The notes beneath the pieces are model-generated. The model was not told the DNA's origin and ran no database searches. It saw only the letters and a list, made by a program, of their open reading frames with translations. Made by a program: the position numbers and the translations under genes. DNA of 8,555 bases, from positions 1 to 8,555 of the forward strand of contig CALKWG010000343.1 of NCBI GenBank assembly GCA_938004315.1. The letters run 5' to 3'. The DNA is from an uncultured Spirochaetaceae bacterium. GTDB lineage: Bacteria > Spirochaetota > Spirochaetia > Treponematales > UBA12059. Every line of letters starts with the position of its first letter. Position 1 is the first letter of the stretch. This document shows, piece by piece, positions 6,410-8,555 of the stretch.

Positions 6410-8555
6410 GATCCGGCTCCTTTCGTAACGGCCGGCGAGCCTTCGCGCGCGACCCAGGCGCGCTCGGGGATACGCTCGCCGCAGAGGAACATGAGCGCCT
6501 TCTCCGGCGTCATGGGTATGCTGTAGAAGCCCTCGGCATCCGGCCGGGCGGCCCGCAGGGCATCCAGCACGGCGAAGTAGCCAGCCATGCCGTACATGAG
6601 CGGCGGCTCTCCTACCGCCTTGGAGTTGGCCACGGTCTTGGGGTTAGGCTTATCGAAGAACTCCACGTCCATGCGCGGCATGAAGTGTGCGTCGGGCAGC
6701 TTGTAGGTCGAGAGGGTATTAGCCAGGAGCCGCCCCGCCTCGTCGAACTTGAGCTCCTCGAGCGCCGCCCATCCTAGGCCCTGGGCGAAGCCGCCCTCGA
6801 TCTGCCCAAGGTCAACGACGGGGTCGATGGAGTTCGCGATGTCGTGCACGATGACGGCGTCGTCGAAGCGGTAGTAGCCGCGGAGCGTATCGACGGTGGC
6901 GCTCACCACCGCGCAGCCGTAGACGTGGTATAAGAAGGGCGTGCCCTGCTCCTTGGCCAGGTCGAAGAAGAGGCCGGGCGTGGCGTAGAAGCCGTGGGCG
7001 GAGAGGTCCACGCGGCGCTCGTGCGCGAAGGCGACGAGCTCGGCGAAGGATAACCCGGCGTCGGCGCCGTTACGATAGACCCGTCCGTCCCTGAGCTCGA
7101 TCTCATCGGAGACGGTGCCGAGCTTCTCTGCCGCCGAGGCGACGAGGCGCTTACGTAGCTCCAGGCAGGCGACCTGGGCGGCCATGGCGTTGATGTCCGC
7201 GCCGGTGCTGGCCGCCGTGGGCATGGTATTGGCCACCGTGGTGGTGCGCGTGCTCTCGATGCGTACGGAGGCGACCTGGGCGCCCAGGGCCGCCGCGGCG
7301 ACCAAGGCTATCTTCCGCCCCACGCCCTGGCCCATCTCGATGGCGCCGGTAGAGACGCTGACCGAGCCGTCGTTATAGACGTGCACCAGCGAGCCGCCCT
7401 GGTTCATCATGATCTTGGTAAAGCTGATGCCGAAGCAGAGCGGGAAGACGGCGGCGCCGCGCTTGGAATCTCGATGCGAGGCGTTGTACTCGTCGATGCG
7501 CTTACGCAGACCCGCATAGTCGGCCTTGGCCAGGCAGCGCTCGACCGTGGCGCGGGCCCTGACGTCGGTCGCGGTCATGCCGTAGTGGAAGCTGTCTCCC
7601 TCGGATAAGAGGTTCTTCAGCTGTATCTCCGCCGGGTCCTTGCCCATGGCGCGGGCGGCTTTCTCGATGGCGCTCTCGATGACGAAGAGGCCCTGCGGAC
7701 CGCCGAAGCCCCGGAAGGCGGTGAAGGGCACGAGGTTCGTACGGCACATGGAGCCGGTCACGCGGACGTTCGGGATATGGTAGGCGCCCGCGGCGTGGAA
7801 CAGGGTGCGCGGCAATATGGCCGGCGATAGGTCGCAGGCCGCCCCGGCGTTCTGGTAATAGTCCGCTTCGAAGGCCAGGATCGTCCCGTCGGCCTTGAGG
7901 CCGATCTTGAAGTCGGACGAGTAGGGGTGGCGCTTGCCGGTGGCCTGCATATCGTCGCGACGGTTTAAATAAATCTTAACCGGACGCCCGGTCTTAACCG
8001 CCCCTAAGGCGGCGAGGGCCGCCCAGCCGTTGGCCTGGTCCTCCTTGCCGCCGAACGCGCCGCCTAAGCGCCTGGTCTCGATCTCCACCAGGTTCATGGG
8101 GACGCCCAGGACGCGGGCCGCTATCTTCTGGGTGGCCGAGGGGGCTTGGGTGCCCGAGACGATCCGGGCGCCGCCGGAGTCGTCGGCCCAGGCTATCGCC
8201 CCTTGGGTCTCCAGGTAGACGTGCTCCTGGCCGCCGTTGTCGACGCGCCCGGTGAAGATATAGTCGCAGTCCTTATAAGCCGCTTCGGGGTCGCCCATGC
8301 GCTGGGTCCGAGGTGATAGGATGAGCTTACCGAGCCTGTAGGCTTCGCGCTCGTCGACTATTGGCCGCAGGTCTTCGCGCCCCAGGATCTTGACGCGGGC
8401 GGCGGCGCGGCGCGCCAGGCTCCGCGACGAGGCGAGGACCAGGGCTAATACCTGGCCTTGGAAATGCCATTCGCCGTCGGCCAAGAGGGGTTCGTCCTCG
8501 ACCGCCGTGCCCAGTTGATTTTTACCCGGCACGTCGTCCTTCGTCAGGAAGACGA
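6406..8555 (-). CDS. Xanthine dehydrogenase-type molybdenum hydroxylase, molybdopterin-binding subunit (5' partial)
   Basis: This is the catalytic Mo-cofactor subunit of a cytoplasmic purine hydroxylase. The frame is open to the window edge, so the true start lies outside; 715 residues are visible, numbered here from the codon at 8553. The visible start (VFLTKDDVPGKNQ) is the end of the a/b-hammerhead domain, followed by the large Mo-binding domain. By alignment from memory, the substrate and Mo contacts of bovine xanthine oxidoreductase are all present: Q109 in GGQEHVYLE (Q767), E171 in GGAFGGKE (E802), R281 in AFRGFGGPQ (R880), F378-T379 in FGISFT (F1009-T1010), Q409 in EMGQG (Q1040) and the catalytic base E649 in KAVGEPP (E1261). 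This favours a purine substrate over an aldehyde. No FAD or [2Fe-2S] domain is visible; these must be upstream, as separate subunits or, for [2Fe-2S], as an N-terminal fusion as in E. coli XdhD. The stop TGA overlaps the next gene's GTG. Whether it is a selenium-dependent hydroxylase cannot be judged. Confidence 0.93.
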   Translation of the reverse strand, partial: VFLTKDDVPGKNQLGTAVEDEPLLADGEWHFQGQVLALVLASSRSLARRAAARVKILGREDLRPIVDEREAYRLGKLILSPRTQRMGDPEAAYKDCDYIFTGRVDNGGQEHVYLETQGAIAWADDSGGARIVSGTQAPSATQKIAARVLGVPMNLVEIETRRLGGAFGGKEDQANGWAALAALGAVKTGRPVKIYLNRRDDMQATGKRHPYSSDFKIGLKADGTILAFEADYYQNAGAACDLSPAILPRTLFHAAGAYHIPNVRVTGSMCRTNLVPFTAFRGFGGPQGLFVIESAIEKAARAMGKDPAEIQLKNLLSEGDSFHYGMTATDVRARATVERCLAKADYAGLRKRIDEYNASHRDSKRGAAVFPLCFGISFTKIMMNQGGSLVHVYNDGSVSVSTGAIEMGQGVGRKIALVAAAALGAQVASVRIESTRTTTVANTMPTAASTGADINAMAAQVACLELRKRLVASAAEKLGTVSDEIELRDGRVYRNGADAGLSFAELVAFAHERRVDLSAHGFYATPGLFFDLAKEQGTPFLYHVYGCAVVSATVDTLRGYYRFDDAVIVHDIANSIDPVVDLGQIEGGFAQGLGWAALEELKFDEAGRLLANTLSTYKLPDAHFMPRMDVEFFDKPNPKTVANSKAVGEPPLMYGMAGYFAVLDALRAARPDAEGFYSIPMTPEKALMFLCGERIPERAWVAREGSPAVTKGAGS
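6417..6424 (-). promoter_or_regulatory. Ribosome binding site of the cyclic amidohydrolase gene
   Basis: On the minus strand this reads GAAAGGAG, with the AGGAG core 7 bases before the GTG at 6409. It lies inside the last codons of the Mo-hydroxylase gene. It supports the GTG start and coupled translation. Confidence 0.75.

Larger units (their letters stand above)
1..8555 (-). other. Single polycistronic unit for reductive purine/urate degradation
   Basis: All five genes point the same way. Each junction is a 4-base overlap: GTGA at 6409-6406, GTGA at 5045-5042, ATGA at 1860-1857 and ATGA at 541-538. There is no noncoding base in the window, so no internal promoter or terminator has room outside coding sequence. 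Neither operon end is in view. The gene set (Mo hydroxylase, cyclic amidohydrolase, ygfK, ssnA, ygeY) is that of the anaerobic purine/uric acid cluster. The joint function is inferred from known gene families. Confidence 0.8.

Noticed and set aside
6023..6526. Plus-strand open frame of 167 codons across the Mo subunit/amidohydrolase junction
   Set aside because: Antisense to the conserved amidohydrolase N-terminus and the Mo-subunit C-terminus; no ribosome binding site or domain seen.
1857..8555. Possible in-frame UGA selenocysteine, given the old 'selenium metabolism' label
   Set aside because: All frames are open without internal TGA, and each product aligns with its family without needing one. 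Labile selenium in the Mo enzyme would not be visible in sequence.

Overview
The window reads as one unbroken, minus-strand catabolic operon. Five genes are joined by four consecutive 4-base stop/start overlaps, and there is no intergenic space. In transcription order (high to low coordinates) they are: a xanthine-dehydrogenase-type molybdenum hydroxylase subunit (5' end outside the window), an allantoinase/dihydropyrimidinase-type cyclic amidohydrolase, a complete YgfK-type Fe-S/flavin oxidoreductase, a complete SsnA-type amidohydrolase, and the first 180 residues of a YgeY-type M20 metallohydrolase that runs off the low-coordinate end.

ygfK, ssnA and ygeY are hallmark genes of the Escherichia coli ygeW-ygeX-ygeY-hyuA / ygfK-ssnA-ygfM-xdhD region. 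That region was first described as 'selenium metabolism' or 'selenate reductase', and more recently linked to anaerobic purine and uric acid breakdown by gut bacteria. The most economical reading is a reductive purine/urate degradation operon. The Mo enzyme interconverts purines, YgfK supplies electrons to reduce the ring, SsnA and the cyclic amidohydrolase open rings, and YgeY hydrolyses a ring-opened, ureido- or amide-type product. The assignment of individual steps is inference. From memory, recent work places 2,3-diureidopropionate and 2,3-diaminopropionate downstream, handled by YgeY, YgeW and YgeX. The last two are not in this window and could lie just past base 1.

The organism is probably an anaerobic bacterium, judged from the many Fe-S clusters and the oxygen-independent purine route. 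The DNA is clearly G+C-rich, yet ATA (Ile) and TTA/CTA (Leu) codons are common, which is unusual for such a genome. I cannot name the phylum from the sequence alone.

Layout: 8555-6406 Mo-hydroxylase (partial); 6409-5042 cyclic amidohydrolase; 5045-1857 ygfK; 1860-538 ssnA; 541-1 ygeY (partial). No RNA genes, mobile elements, repeats, CRISPR arrays, terminators or credible promoters were seen. The promoter must lie upstream of base 8555 and any terminator before base 1.
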